Shown: positions 15,460-25,032 of the stretch, one piece after another | How positions within the stretch are numbered: position 1 is the first letter of the stretch | How the letters are laid out: the number at the start of each line of letters is the position of its first letter | Origin: Bacteroidales bacterium | GTDB taxonomy: Bacteria > Bacteroidota > Bacteroidia > Bacteroidales > UBA932 | Length of the DNA: 64,000 nucleotides | Assembly (NCBI GenBank): GCA_017554335.1 | Contig: JAFZIO010000005.1 | Coordinates: forward strand, 1-64,000 | Reading direction: 5' to 3' | Program-made: the position numbers and the translations under genes | The notes under the pieces: model-generated | Told to the model about the DNA's origin: nothing | What the model saw: only the letters and a program-made list of their open reading frames with translations | Database searches by the model: none

Positions 15460-18400
15460 ATGAAGAAGAAGAGTATTATTCCTGTACTATTCGCAAGTCT
15501 GTCCTTGATCTTGTCTTTAAGGCCATCATATGCGCAAAACTCTCCTTCCAATCTGGTATCATCAGTATTTGAATATCTTGAGACCTATCGAGTCCCTACG
15601 GGATACCTATTAGATGCAGCTGTTGAATTGGCTGACTTACACAAATATAACGGAACTCTGTCGAATGATAACTATTCTGACATCGCACTATTCCGGAATG
15701 CTCTGGCAACAATTAATTCGGCAAAGGTTAATTCAACCGCGGCTTCACTTAATGCCGACAACTTAACAGATGCACTGGCAGACACAAGCGCAGTCCAGCT
15801 TGGCGCGGCTGTTTTCAAATATAATTATATTGTCAGTAACGCATTATCTTCTGGTCTAATAAACTATCAGAACGGTAAGGTTTATGATGTGTATTCGAAC
15901 GGAATCTGGCAGAATCCTTATGATGAAGCATACACCTTTGTTTTTACGCCGAGCCAGTTTTACCATTCTGGTCAATCTGTACATTTTAAGTTTGATGCCT
16001 CTCATCTCTATGGTAATGTTAATCCTATAAGCATAGAGTTTGACGCAGGGGAAGAAAACAATGTTGGCTATAGGTCAATAGTGTCACCCTATGAGACCAC
16101 CATTTATTACTCGTCGCCTGGAGAAAAAACAATTAAGATGAGGGTTACACTCAGTGGCAATATCACTCTTGAGAGTCATGCTATACTTAATGTAACTAGC
16201 GTTCCTGCCGCTCCAAGTGGAACGTACACACAGCCAACAGGCTCCCATTTGTTTGCTAAATTCATTAATGGAGAACTTGTCAGTGCAAGAGTTACGTATA
16301 AATCTTCTCACTCCGAAGCAGTTGTCAAGCCGTTTATCTTTGTGGAAGGATTCGATAATGGTATGATTGGATTAATAGAATCTTTCGGGAACATAACGGC
16401 TTTAGGTAATAGGTTAGCATTTAAAGGGAAAGGTGAATTTGATTTTTCCTGGTTTTATGATTCCGTACTTAAAAATGACGATGAAATTAAAAACAATTAC
16501 GATGTATTTTTCGTTGATTGGTTTAATCCATATGCGGATATAAGAGACAATGCCGCGTTGCTTGTTGATATACTTGATTGGATTAATGGGTTAAAGCAAG
16601 GCTCCGCAGATAGAAATATTATAGTAGGCCATAGTATGGGCGGTCTTATCGCCCGCTATGCCTTATGCTCGATGGAACAAGATAGTCCGCCTCATCCTCA
16701 TTATACTGATTGTTATGTATCTTTTGACGCCCCTCATTTGGGCGTTAATGTGCCTGTTGGACTTCAGTTCGCTTTAACGGATTTGTATTATGCTTTGTAT
16801 GGTAATTTTGTTCCCGGAGTTATTACATACCACATTTTCGATCCATTACTAATCTACTTATTATCATGTTATAGTTGCCAATCGGCAAAACAGATGATGT
16901 ACTATTATGTTCCTGGCGGGAGTAATGCTACATATTCTTATCACGTCGCATGGCAAAATGAATTGGACAGTATCGGCTTCCCACAAGGAGATTATGGTCA
17001 TCCTATAGAGAATCTGTCAATAGTTAATGGTGGGCCATCTTCTACTAATGTACCTCTTGAGCCTGATTTGCTTGACTTCACACTTAGCATTAATAACGGT
17101 TCATCATCAACTTGGTGGTTACAAGCATTGTCTATGCTTGCCGCCAGAATTGACAATATTTATCTGTCCTTTCTTGTTAATAGGGATTCTGGTAGCGGCA
17201 ATGTTTGTGTATCCAAAGCAAAATACAGGAAAACTTGGCCGTGGGCACCTAATGGTATAGACGTTCCGCTGTTTGATCAAGACAGCATTCTTGTTCACCA
17301 ATCTCCTTCAGGTTCCCTAGGCTTAGATTATGTGAACAGCTCGTATCTTGAAAATAATATGAGTTCAATTAATACAGTTTCCAATAGCGACACTGTTCGG
17401 TTAATTCTAACTTCTCGTATTCCATTTGTCCCCGCTTCAAGTGCGCTTGCAGTACCTAATTACACCAGAGATTTTTCAAACACTCATCCTATTCCTCTTG
17501 AAGAAACTCCTTTCGACTCATTTTATATAGCTGATACGGCTTCTCATCACTCATTCAGAAAAACAGATTATTGGGATTGGATAGTAACTCAGAAAGAGAC
17601 AGTATTTATTGGGCCCGAAGACTTTGCCTTGGCTGGCGATTATTTTTGTACATTACCACTCCCACCATCCTATTCGAACCCTGTATTATCATGCACAGAT
17701 ACTACTGTTACTTTCTCTAATGGCATTATTAACATCTCCAACCCTGGCAGAGTAGCAACTATTTCACTAGAGAGCCACAATGGTGGGGCCTATATTTACA
17801 AGCATAAGCGTGCACTTCTCGGATTCCCTGCCATGTCCCTTCAGGCAAATCAACAGAATGGGAATCATTATACGGTTACAGCAACTTGTGTTACGACTGA
17901 TATGGAAGTTAGAAACAAACTAGACGAACTTGCTTCAACCGGGAAAATCAGATATATTTGGGGGTACAAGAATCCGACTACTAACAGCTATACATGGACT
18001 GACACCACATCCGTGCGCTCATTTGCTTGCGTAGCTCCTGATGGTGAAAAGACTTACGTCTGTATGAAAATGACAAATGGACCGGGGAGGGAATGTACAG
18101 ATATTAATGTTATTACCATCAATCGTACCTCTGAAGGCCCATTATTCTATGAACCTTACGAGATTTGGAGCACCAAGCACGGTGCAATGATATATTACGA
18201 TAAGTTGCAAAACACCGTTGCATCTGCCAACAATTACTTTGGCGTTTGGATTAACAGTGATTATTATCCTGCCCCTCTTACTCCAGATAATGTGCAGATT
18301 GATTTAGATACGATACCCCTAGCTGAAACATTCCAAACATCAATTGATGGGCAAACTGTTACTGTTTATTGTTTCGACATTATTGATTCCCTGGATTTAC

Positions 18401-18507
18401 CCTCTCCTCTTACGACCCCTTCATCCTTCGGGCCTATTTTGAATTTGGCAACGGTCCGCCATGGTAACACAGTGATTGATCAATTGCCTTTCTGGATTTG
18501 CTGGTAA
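15460..18507 (+). CDS. Large secreted alpha/beta-hydrolase (lipase/PGAP1-like)
   Basis: 1015 residues. The signal peptide ends near PSYAQ (residue ~26). Residues 30-285 contain a PKD-like beta region. From FVEGFDN (~294) an alpha/beta-hydrolase follows with nucleophile elbow GHSMGG (Ser392) and SFDAPHLGVNVP after it, as in lipases and PGAP1/DUF676-type esterases. The last ~400 residues are beta-rich and unassigned. It should act outside the cytoplasm on an ester or acyl substrate, and substrate lipids are a guess. DNA here is clearly AT-richer than in the core genes, which fits recent acquisition. It shares the DUF3244 promoter and is followed by two lipoprotein genes. Confidence 0.75.
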   Translation: MKKKSIIPVLFASLSLILSLRPSYAQNSPSNLVSSVFEYLETYRVPTGYLLDAAVELADLHKYNGTLSNDNYSDIALFRNALATINSAKVNSTAASLNADNLTDALADTSAVQLGAAVFKYNYIVSNALSSGLINYQNGKVYDVYSNGIWQNPYDEAYTFVFTPSQFYHSGQSVHFKFDASHLYGNVNPISIEFDAGEENNVGYRSIVSPYETTIYYSSPGEKTIKMRVTLSGNITLESHAILNVTSVPAAPSGTYTQPTGSHLFAKFINGELVSARVTYKSSHSEAVVKPFIFVEGFDNGMIGLIESFGNITALGNRLAFKGKGEFDFSWFYDSVLKNDDEIKNNYDVFFVDWFNPYADIRDNAALLVDILDWINGLKQGSADRNIIVGHSMGGLIARYALCSMEQDSPPHPHYTDCYVSFDAPHLGVNVPVGLQFALTDLYYALYGNFVPGVITYHIFDPLLIYLLSCYSCQSAKQMMYYYVPGGSNATYSYHVAWQNELDSIGFPQGDYGHPIENLSIVNGGPSSTNVPLEPDLLDFTLSINNGSSSTWWLQALSMLAARIDNIYLSFLVNRDSGSGNVCVSKAKYRKTWPWAPNGIDVPLFDQDSILVHQSPSGSLGLDYVNSSYLENNMSSINTVSNSDTVRLILTSRIPFVPASSALAVPNYTRDFSNTHPIPLEETPFDSFYIADTASHHSFRKTDYWDWIVTQKETVFIGPEDFALAGDYFCTLPLPPSYSNPVLSCTDTTVTFSNGIINISNPGRVATISLESHNGGAYIYKHKRALLGFPAMSLQANQQNGNHYTVTATCVTTDMEVRNKLDELASTGKIRYIWGYKNPTTNSYTWTDTTSVRSFACVAPDGEKTYVCMKMTNGPGRECTDINVITINRTSEGPLFYEPYEIWSTKHGAMIYYDKLQNTVASANNYFGVWINSDYYPAPLTPDNVQIDLDTIPLAETFQTSIDGQTVTVYCFDIIDSLDLPSPLTTPSSFGPILNLATVRHGNTVIDQLPFWICW

Positions 18508-18530
18508 TAGTAATCAAGTATTTGCAAGAT

Positions 18531-18884
18531 ATGAAAATACAGTATCTCATACTATCCATCCTGACACTTTGCGTGTTTTCATGTTCCACCCTTGTAATGG
18601 AACCGGCAGAACCGGTCGTTTCTGAACAGCTGGCAGGCAAAAGGCCACGAACAAAGAGTGGCGGCACAAGCACTCCATGTTCACAACTGTCAGCTACGGA
18701 AGTACAGCATTTTTTTCAGACTAACCATCACTCAATACTAATCCAGCATATTCTGCTTAGAGACAGCGTATATGTACAAACTCTAACTGAAGATGATTTG
18801 GTTAACCTCAACATAACGGAGGAAGAACGTGCTTTCAGTGACACCTGCGTTGCAAAATTAAACTCACTATTGGAGCAGCAGTAA
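18531..18884 (+). CDS. Small lipoprotein, unknown function
   Basis: 117 residues from ATG at 18531, chosen because it places a lipoprotein signal (LCVFSC, Cys18) at the N-terminus; an upstream in-frame start would lengthen it without adding a signal. The mature part contains a basic, Gly/Ser-rich linker, then HFFQTNHHSILIQHILLRDSVYV-type strands and an acidic helical tail with one further Cys. No family recognised. It sits 23 bases after the hydrolase and 7 before the next lipoprotein, so it is in the same transcript. Confidence 0.7.
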   Translation: MKIQYLILSILTLCVFSCSTLVMEPAEPVVSEQLAGKRPRTKSGGTSTPCSQLSATEVQHFFQTNHHSILIQHILLRDSVYVQTLTEDDLVNLNITEEERAFSDTCVAKLNSLLEQQ

Positions 18885-18891
18885 TACAGAA

Positions 18892-19536
18892 ATGAAAAGA
18901 ATTGGAGTTTTTATATTCTCGCTCTTGGTCCTGACTTCTTGCTTATCGAAACTTAGGACTCCTATTAGTGGCTATGGACCGGCATGGGAACTGAATTGTA
19001 CAATTGATGGAGAATCATTCTATTATTCCGGAGACCGGCCTCGCTTTGATTGGACTTTTGGGGGCCGACCTGATGAGTTAGCTTATTCTGAGTTTTGGGT
19101 GTCAATAGACTCATTAGCCGAATTCAATAGTATCTTGTGCGATGATTCCAGACAAGGCAAATACTGGCCTATTGCGCAATTCCCTTTTAATAGCAGAAGC
19201 GACACCTCTTATTTTGTGGAAGGGAAATATTATTCCCCATGTCATATTGATTCTTACAACTGGTCCATAATGGATCGTGGGTATGATTATGATTACGTTA
19301 GTGGTGGATGGTTCCGCTTTCAGTTGGGGGATGGAAATGACATCTTGTTTAAGACTGATTTCTATATTGTTTTATCTAGCTATTACCCGGACGTTTCTGA
19401 TACAATTCACCTTTCCGGCGAATTAGTAATGCACAAAAGATACTACATCGAGGAATATAATGATTGGCTTGGTCATACCACAATTGGTGAAAAACCATTG
19501 ATTCCAATTAAAAAGACTACCACAAACAACAACTAG
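18892..19536 (+). CDS. Lipoprotein, unknown function
   Basis: 214 residues with a lipoprotein signal ending VLTSC (Cys17). The mature protein is rich in Tyr, Trp and Asp and looks all-beta (ELNCTIDGESFYYSG, GGWFRFQLGDGNDILF, DTIHLSGELVMHKRYY). No family is recognised. It is the last gene of the AT-rich exported cluster; an inverted repeat starts 52 bases later. Membership in one operon with the hydrolase suggests a surface partner or substrate-handling role, but nothing in the sequence shows it. Confidence 0.7.
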   Translation: MKRIGVFIFSLLVLTSCLSKLRTPISGYGPAWELNCTIDGESFYYSGDRPRFDWTFGGRPDELAYSEFWVSIDSLAEFNSILCDDSRQGKYWPIAQFPFNSRSDTSYFVEGKYYSPCHIDSYNWSIMDRGYDYDYVSGGWFRFQLGDGNDILFKTDFYIVLSSYYPDVSDTIHLSGELVMHKRYYIEEYNDWLGHTTIGEKPLIPIKKTTTNNN

Positions 19537-19588
19537 CACTTAAATGAAAGACCCACAAATACATAATAGTCGCGACTAAGTATTTAGC

Positions 19589-19625
19589 GGTGCAGGTCCT
19601 TACATTGTGCGCTAGGTCCTGCACC
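19589..19625 (+). terminator. Inverted repeat closing the secreted-protein cluster
   Basis: GGTGCAGG (19589-19596) pairs with CCTGCACC (19618-19625), extended inward by three pairs after one mismatch. The following bases (ACTTTAATT) are only weakly T-rich, so terminator activity is likely but not certain. Confidence 0.55.
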
Positions 19626-19704
19626 ACTTTAATTCATGTATTGAATGCAAGATGGCCTTATAATCCGCATTTATAGCATTTATATAATGTAACGTGATTT
19701 AAGT

Positions 19705-20565
19705 ATGAAAAAGCTCTTCACTGTTTTCAATTTAGCTGCGTTGTTTGCGCTCTCCGGCTGCATGGGCGCAAACTTTTACGATGTCGCCACTGAAGAGGTT
19801 GACGCGCCGGATGTAATCCCGCAGGAAGGAACCACGCTCTCTCTGGATATCACTTATGAGCCGGATGCCTCCACGCGCTTCCAACCTGCAACAGTACTCC
19901 AGCCCTATAGGTATCACGTGTTGATTGATGGCTGGGAATATAGCTATGGACTCGGAGCTCAAGCACAAATACCTATTATGGCCAATGATACCCACGCTCC
20001 CGTGACTATAATAGTGGAAGGCGCTAAGGCCTTGGAATATAAAGTTTTTCCTTCAGCCTGGGATGATTGGCATGAACTCTATAGAGGAACCCAGGGGGCT
20101 TTAGGGGAAACGGAACAATCAAAATACAAAGGACTTGAGGGTCTGTCGCTTGGTGTAAAGCTGGGGAATAAGACATATAAGTTTGAATTCGTGGATTCCG
20201 GTGCCTCGGAGGTATTCAAGCGGCTTTTGATGGGGCGTGAAATCACTCTTCCCATTTCAATATCCAACAGCATCGGGCTTTCTCCTTTTGATATGTCTGA
20301 TGGGCAAAAAGAGTTTTTGAATCTTGTATGTTCAAGCGCACCTAAAGACTTTCGTTTTTGGAACGGGTCATTGACGGTCGGTGGCCTTTATCTGTATTCA
20401 TCTACAATGGATCTTGTCATACAGGATGGCCAGAAGGTGGGCTTCGACTACGGAACTCTCCTTGCTACCGTTTGCAAAGAAGACCTTAAGGCTTTGAAGA
20501 AATTGTATACACCCTGGAAAGCTCCGGAACTGTTCGAGATGACGCTGTCTCTGATTTCAAATTAG
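19705..20565 (+). CDS. Lipoprotein with cyclophilin-like C-terminal domain
   Basis: 286 residues with a lipoprotein signal ending ALSGC (Cys19). The first ~120 mature residues form a beta domain (TTLSLDITYEPDASTRF, YRYHVLIDGWEYSYG). From about 150 the pattern GNKTYKFEFVDSGASEVFKRLL ... RFWNGSLTVGGLYLYSST resembles the cyclophilin-like fold found in Bacteroidetes lipoproteins (a 'K...F...L.D...A..F..LL' start and a 'G.i..Gdl.LY.S' end). This domain call is moderate; enzymatic isomerase activity is not implied. It stands in its own unit after the inverted repeat at 19589. Confidence 0.6.
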   Translation: MKKLFTVFNLAALFALSGCMGANFYDVATEEVDAPDVIPQEGTTLSLDITYEPDASTRFQPATVLQPYRYHVLIDGWEYSYGLGAQAQIPIMANDTHAPVTIIVEGAKALEYKVFPSAWDDWHELYRGTQGALGETEQSKYKGLEGLSLGVKLGNKTYKFEFVDSGASEVFKRLLMGREITLPISISNSIGLSPFDMSDGQKEFLNLVCSSAPKDFRFWNGSLTVGGLYLYSSTMDLVIQDGQKVGFDYGTLLATVCKEDLKALKKLYTPWKAPELFEMTLSLISN

Positions 20566-20717
20566 GCTGCCTAATCTCTATTTAGTCTCATTTTCCACCA
20601 GTGACGTTATTCTGACACATAGTATTATATGCAACGGAAAGCAATCTAAATGCATCTATATAACATAAGTATCCCTTGACAATATCCATCTGTTTAAGAA
20701 CTAAGCACCACGATTAC

Positions 20718-21497
20718 ATGAAAAAGGCATTGCTGGTTTTTCTTCTGCTGCTGTACGGAGCATCGCTTCTGCACGGGCAGGTTGCGGACAGCACGTCCTG
20801 GAAGGGCCAGGGGGAGGTTGCAATTGCGTCTGCCCAGGGTATGTTGTACAGCGGCGCTTTAACTGCCGCCGCCGGGGGCGGTCTTATGCTGCTTGCAGTA
20901 GCACCATGGCGTACTCCGCCCGAACCAGAAGAAGCCTATTTTAATGAGAATTGGGTGCCGATTGTAGTATACTTGTTAGGAGGCACCGCAGTAATCTCCG
21001 GATTGGCCTTCATGCTGGCCAGCGTACCTGTATTCATTGCCGGTGGTACCATTAAGAGATGCGACGGGCCCTGGAAAGAAGCACGGTATGACAAACGCGG
21101 GCTGGGGTTAATCCTGGAAGGGGGCTACTTCGCGCCTGATGTCATTCAAATGAGAACAGAACTCGGCTATCACTTCAGCTCTCATTCATTCTTGGGTCTC
21201 GGCGTGGCGCCTGGCTTCTACTGGGCTGAGAGTCATCGGGCAAATACAACCCACTTCTCTCTTCCTGTGTATGCCGATTTCCGCTGGAGCTTCTGCAACA
21301 ATCTTTTATCGCCGTACCTGGGCCTCTCCGCAGGCATGGAAATGCTTGATGATCCCTTCTCTCCCTATCTGGAAGCGGAGCTTGGAGGCAGAATCCGTTC
21401 AGACAAGAACTCAACCCGCTCCTTCTGGATGGGTATTTCCGGAGAAGCTGCCGGAGGCTATATCAGGGCCGGACTTAAAATGGGCTATTCTTTCTAA
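20718..21497 (+). CDS. Exported membrane protein, unknown function
   Basis: 259 residues from ATG at 20718; the in-frame extension upstream lacks a signal and is left out. Signal peptide 1 to ~20 (LLLLYGASLLHGQ). Two hydrophobic segments follow (~36-56 and ~75-100) with a short acidic loop between. The C-terminal half has alternating strands ending in GYIRAGLKMGYSF, a terminal Phe typical of outer-membrane barrels. A small barrel preceded by two helices is therefore possible. No family recognised. It converges with the DUF5009 gene, the two stops being one base apart. Confidence 0.6.
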   Translation: MKKALLVFLLLLYGASLLHGQVADSTSWKGQGEVAIASAQGMLYSGALTAAAGGGLMLLAVAPWRTPPEPEEAYFNENWVPIVVYLLGGTAVISGLAFMLASVPVFIAGGTIKRCDGPWKEARYDKRGLGLILEGGYFAPDVIQMRTELGYHFSSHSFLGLGVAPGFYWAESHRANTTHFSLPVYADFRWSFCNNLLSPYLGLSAGMEMLDDPFSPYLEAELGGRIRSDKNSTRSFWMGISGEAAGGYIRAGLKMGYSF

Positions 21498-21498
21498 G

Positions 21499-22608
21499 CT
21501 ACACCTTCAGGAAGATCTTCTTCCGATAAAGGAAATACAGGAACAGCCAGACCAGGGCGAGGTAGCCGCACTGCCAGACCACTTTGGCCCAGAGGGGGTC
21601 CATGAGGCCGCAGAGGCCCTCGAGGAAGAAGTTGGTGGCGAACTTGAAATCTATGATTCGCGGGGCCATGAAAATGGTGATGGAATTCAGGCCTATTACC
21701 GTGAACGGCAGAATCCAACCTTTCCAGCCCTTGACGTCAATAATCCAGTAAAACAGGGCAAACAGCGCCAGCGAATAAGCGCCCGTGACCAGCACGAAGC
21801 TGCTGGTCCAGAGTTTCTTGTTGAGCGGGAACCAGCGGGACCAAACCAATCCGACCACCAGCAGCAGAACAGCCGCAGCGACCATTCCCAGCACCTTTTT
21901 GCGCTCGTTGACGTCCTGCCTGCGCACCCACTCACCAGCGAACATGCCCAGCATTGCCGTCACGATGGCGGGAACCGTGCTCAGGGTGCCTTCCGGGTCG
22001 AAGATGCCACCGGTGCCTTTGTACAGGTGTCCGGGAAATAGGCAGCGGTCCACATATCCCACTATATTGCCCTCCAGCGTCAGCGGACCGGCTCCCGCAG
22101 GCGCATCCGGAGCCACCACGAAGCCCACCAGAAGCCAGTAGCCCACCAGCAGAACGGCGGCAATGATTACCCGGCCCCACGGCTTGAAATTCATGAACAA
22201 TATGGACGCGAACATGCCAGCAAGACCTATGCGCGCGAGCACGCTCCAGTAGCGCAGGTCGGCGAACTGGAACTTGAGCAGGCCGTTGCAGATGAGACCG
22301 AACAAAACGAGCACCAGGGCGCGCCTGACGGCCTTCCAGTAGATTTTCCAGCGAGGCACTCCCCTCTCCAGCTGCTTGGCATAAGAGAACGGAAATGAAA
22401 TACCGGCGATGAAAATGAACAGCGGGAAGATGGTGTCGTGATGAGTGAGACCGTTCCAGCTCACATGGTTCATTTGATGATAAATCCAGGATTCCGTCCC
22501 ATCCGGGAACAGCTTGCAAACCGCTATTATCAGGGAAGCGAATCCCATGATGAAAAGCATATCGAAACCCCTCAGGGCATCAAGGCTAGCAAGTCTTTTA
22601 TCATTCAT
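21499..22608 (-). CDS. DUF5009 / HGSNAT-like multispan acyltransferase-family protein
   Basis: 369 residues from ATG at 22608, where homology begins (LASLDALRGFDMLFIMG); a longer frame upstream lacks similarity and crosses the promoter region of the divergent gene. About ten membrane spans. The N-terminal LDALRGFDM, followed by SWNGLTHHDTIFPLFIFIAG, is the signature of the heparan-alpha-glucosaminide N-acetyltransferase-like / DUF5009 group. These inner-membrane proteins are thought to move acetyl groups onto amino sugars across the membrane, but the bacterial reaction is not established. His and Asp of HHDT are candidate active-site residues. Confidence 0.85.
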   Translation of the reverse strand: MNDKRLASLDALRGFDMLFIMGFASLIIAVCKLFPDGTESWIYHQMNHVSWNGLTHHDTIFPLFIFIAGISFPFSYAKQLERGVPRWKIYWKAVRRALVLVLFGLICNGLLKFQFADLRYWSVLARIGLAGMFASILFMNFKPWGRVIIAAVLLVGYWLLVGFVVAPDAPAGAGPLTLEGNIVGYVDRCLFPGHLYKGTGGIFDPEGTLSTVPAIVTAMLGMFAGEWVRRQDVNERKKVLGMVAAAVLLLVVGLVWSRWFPLNKKLWTSSFVLVTGAYSLALFALFYWIIDVKGWKGWILPFTVIGLNSITIFMAPRIIDFKFATNFFLEGLCGLMDPLWAKVVWQCGYLALVWLFLYFLYRKKIFLKV

Positions 22609-22681
22609 GATACGAAGATAGTGTTTTGTTTGAATTATTGATAATTTTTGTTTTATTTGTATTACATAGTTGTAAGGTTCT

Positions 22682-24316
22682 ATGGTAAAAAAAATCGTAT
22701 CTATAATTCTATTGCTTGCCCTTGTTGGCTGTTCACAAATTAATATTACTTCTGAGCGACCGGCCAAAGTATCTCTTATAACTAAATCAACAAGCATCGA
22801 TAAGTATAATAATGCTCTTTATTCTAATGAGGTCAAGTCTTGGGTTATGCCCCGTCCGGATCCATATGCTTTTTCCAATTTCAAGGCCGCCCTTTCTGCA
22901 TTTTCCGAGATAGAGGCCGCAAAGCTAATACCAACACATTATGCTGTTTCTGTGTTTCCTAAAAGCGAAGAAGAACAATGTAAACTCGAAGCAGACGAGA
23001 GGTTAAAGGTTGCCTACATACCTTTCAATTATAGATGCGTTCCACCACAGATATCCAACTTTTTAGACTCCTCCTTTGAACGCGAGTCTCACTCTTTGAC
23101 GCTACCCCACAAATATCAAGAGCGGTATGTAATTATTAATGATGACGGTGAACAATGTGAATATTTATCACCAATAAACACTTTATATATAGTTTGGCCT
23201 ATTTCATATCCTTTTCCTGAAGATCTGGATTATTCTATTGATTATTCTGTATTTTTACCAGACTCATCAAGTGTTGATATTTCATCGTTTGTTTCGCAGG
23301 CAGAAATAGAATCTATCAAAAGATGCTGTTACGATACTCTTGGCATAACTCCTGATTTTCACAGAAGTAGCATTTCTGGAACTGTTGTAAACTACGATGA
23401 CTTATTAGACTCTAATTTAGCTATGGCTAACCTTATGATCAGGTTTCAATTGGGGAGTAGTATTCTTGATTTCTACACTGATGCTAGTGGACACTATTCT
23501 GCCGTCGTTCCTGACTCTTATGAAATGAGTTGTATATATTCACAACCACGGTGGAAGCTTACCGAGTCAAATTCAACAGCGCCTATAACAAAGCATATGG
23601 CATATGTAAGCGGCCTCGGTAATGGTATTATTCATATATTATCTAATGTTGAATCTACCATTCACAGAGCCGCTGTATGTTACTTCTCTGAAAACCACCC
23701 CATAGACGTACCGTTATGCAATAATGTTATAAGAATTATTATGACCCGAACTTCACCTATTTGGTCTGGGCGTTTTAATGCAGTTTTAATTGGAGTTCCA
23801 TATATAGAGATCACTAATAGTGCTATATGCGATTCCGGCTACTTGTTCGCTAATGTTTGCCATGAACTCGGGCATTATACTCAATACTATTACAAAAACA
23901 ATTATCTTTGGTATACCTCATTGCATTCTATTATTAAAGAATCTTTTGCTTCGTATGTTTCTTGGATAATAAGTCACTATTACTACACTTTCGTAGGTGG
24001 AGTAGACAATAGTATTCTACCATGGGATTACTATTTCGGTCAATCTCGACAATCATGGGACAAAACCAACCCCTCATACTACTCACCAATGTTTGTTGAC
24101 TTATATGATGATAACAACCAATGTCTCTCCAATCCTTCTTATAATTATGATTCTATATCTTATTTGCCTCATTTTATTATTAAATCATTAGCGACAAATA
24201 ATTCCAATTGGGGACAAATCAAAACTCAGCTTCAAAATTATATTGGGCTGCTCATTTCGCAAACTGATTATAATCAGTATATTTATCCGTATGATTATTA
24301 CTTTGCACATAACTAG
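22682..24316 (+). CDS. Lipoprotein zinc metalloprotease-like protein
   Basis: 544 residues. Lipoprotein signal ends ALVGC (Cys17). The N-terminal half is beta-rich and unassigned; near residues 236-275 there is a carboxypeptidase-regulatory-like stretch (SISGTVVNYDDLL ... DFYTDASGHYSAVVP). The catalytic motif is HELGH (His394, Glu395, His398), with a candidate third ligand in KESFASY (Glu420), a gluzincin-type arrangement. The extreme C-terminus is Tyr-rich. Codons are AT-rich throughout, unlike the core genes, which suggests transfer. It is predicted to be anchored in the outer membrane and to cut proteins outside. It is followed 8 bases later by a small lipoprotein. Confidence 0.7.
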   Translation: MVKKIVSIILLLALVGCSQINITSERPAKVSLITKSTSIDKYNNALYSNEVKSWVMPRPDPYAFSNFKAALSAFSEIEAAKLIPTHYAVSVFPKSEEEQCKLEADERLKVAYIPFNYRCVPPQISNFLDSSFERESHSLTLPHKYQERYVIINDDGEQCEYLSPINTLYIVWPISYPFPEDLDYSIDYSVFLPDSSSVDISSFVSQAEIESIKRCCYDTLGITPDFHRSSISGTVVNYDDLLDSNLAMANLMIRFQLGSSILDFYTDASGHYSAVVPDSYEMSCIYSQPRWKLTESNSTAPITKHMAYVSGLGNGIIHILSNVESTIHRAAVCYFSENHPIDVPLCNNVIRIIMTRTSPIWSGRFNAVLIGVPYIEITNSAICDSGYLFANVCHELGHYTQYYYKNNYLWYTSLHSIIKESFASYVSWIISHYYYTFVGGVDNSILPWDYYFGQSRQSWDKTNPSYYSPMFVDLYDDNNQCLSNPSYNYDSISYLPHFIIKSLATNNSNWGQIKTQLQNYIGLLISQTDYNQYIYPYDYYFAHN

Positions 24317-24324
24317 CCCATTCC

Positions 24325-24876
24325 ATGAAAAAGTGTTTATTGTTAATCGTTATCGTTTTATTTGCCGGTTGCAGCGACACATGGAAACTTGAGCAATCTT
24401 ATAAGAGTTTATCTGGCTCTGTGGCATCTGTTTATGAACACATAGTGGAAGGAACGCTTGATGGCGACGCATTACCCTTTAGCTCAGAAGACGGTGTATG
24501 CATTTTAGTGATTTCTAGTCATTCCCGTGATAGCATAAGCCTGTATTTTAAGTTTTCCTCCACCTTCTGCCCTTATGAGGATATTGTTTCCATAAGCACC
24601 ACACCTTTTGTCCTATCTGGTCAACCAGCATCAGTTCAATTTGACGATAACATTACGCTTCTGTTTACTAAGTACAACAATCAGAACTTTAAAGAAATTG
24701 CAAATATAAAAGGGTGGATAAATAATGAAACTCTTATTCAGTTGTGGACAAAAACTCAACCGGTTCCTTTTGAGTATAAGTGCGACATACTGATTTCATG
24801 GGGAGAATCCCAATCTCTGCCAGAAGTTCACTGTCTGCAGATTAATAATATCTTACGATATCCACCCTTTCGATAA
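24325..24876 (+). CDS. Small lipoprotein, partner of the metalloprotease gene
   Basis: 183 residues with a lipoprotein signal ending LFAGC (Cys16). The mature part is a beta-rich domain with four more cysteines (GVCILVISS, TFCPYED, EYKCDIL, VHCLQ) that could form two disulphides in the periplasm. No family recognised. It begins 8 bases after the metalloprotease stop, has the same AT-rich composition, and ends before a terminator, so the two form a two-gene transcript. It could be an accessory or inhibitor protein; this is inference from position only. Confidence 0.65.
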   Translation: MKKCLLLIVIVLFAGCSDTWKLEQSYKSLSGSVASVYEHIVEGTLDGDALPFSSEDGVCILVISSHSRDSISLYFKFSSTFCPYEDIVSISTTPFVLSGQPASVQFDDNITLLFTKYNNQNFKEIANIKGWINNETLIQLWTKTQPVPFEYKCDILISWGESQSLPEVHCLQINNILRYPPFR

Positions 24877-24919
24877 ACATATCCTCTTATTCACTAAAGA
24901 ATAACAATTGCGGCTTCGA

Positions 24920-24952
24920 TGGAGCCCCCAAAGGGGTCCAGTAACCTTTTTT
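24920..24952 (+). terminator. Probable terminator of the metalloprotease pair
   Basis: TGGA-CCCC pairs with GGGG-TCCA (one bulged G, AAA-centred loop) at 24920-24940, followed by TTTTTT at 24947-24952 after a short gap. Confidence 0.55.
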
Positions 24953-24962
24953 ATATATTTAA

Positions 24963-24994
24963 TTGGTTTGTTCCAATAAAATATACTATCTTTG
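24963..24994 (+). promoter_or_regulatory. Promoter of secDF
   Basis: TTGG (24963-24966), 20 bases, TATCTTTG (24987-24994), matching TTTG/TTGG and TAnnTTTG. The secDF start is 39 bases downstream. Confidence 0.75.
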
Positions 24995-25032
24995 CAAGCT
25001 ATTTTTGGACAATTATTAATTATTAATATAGT

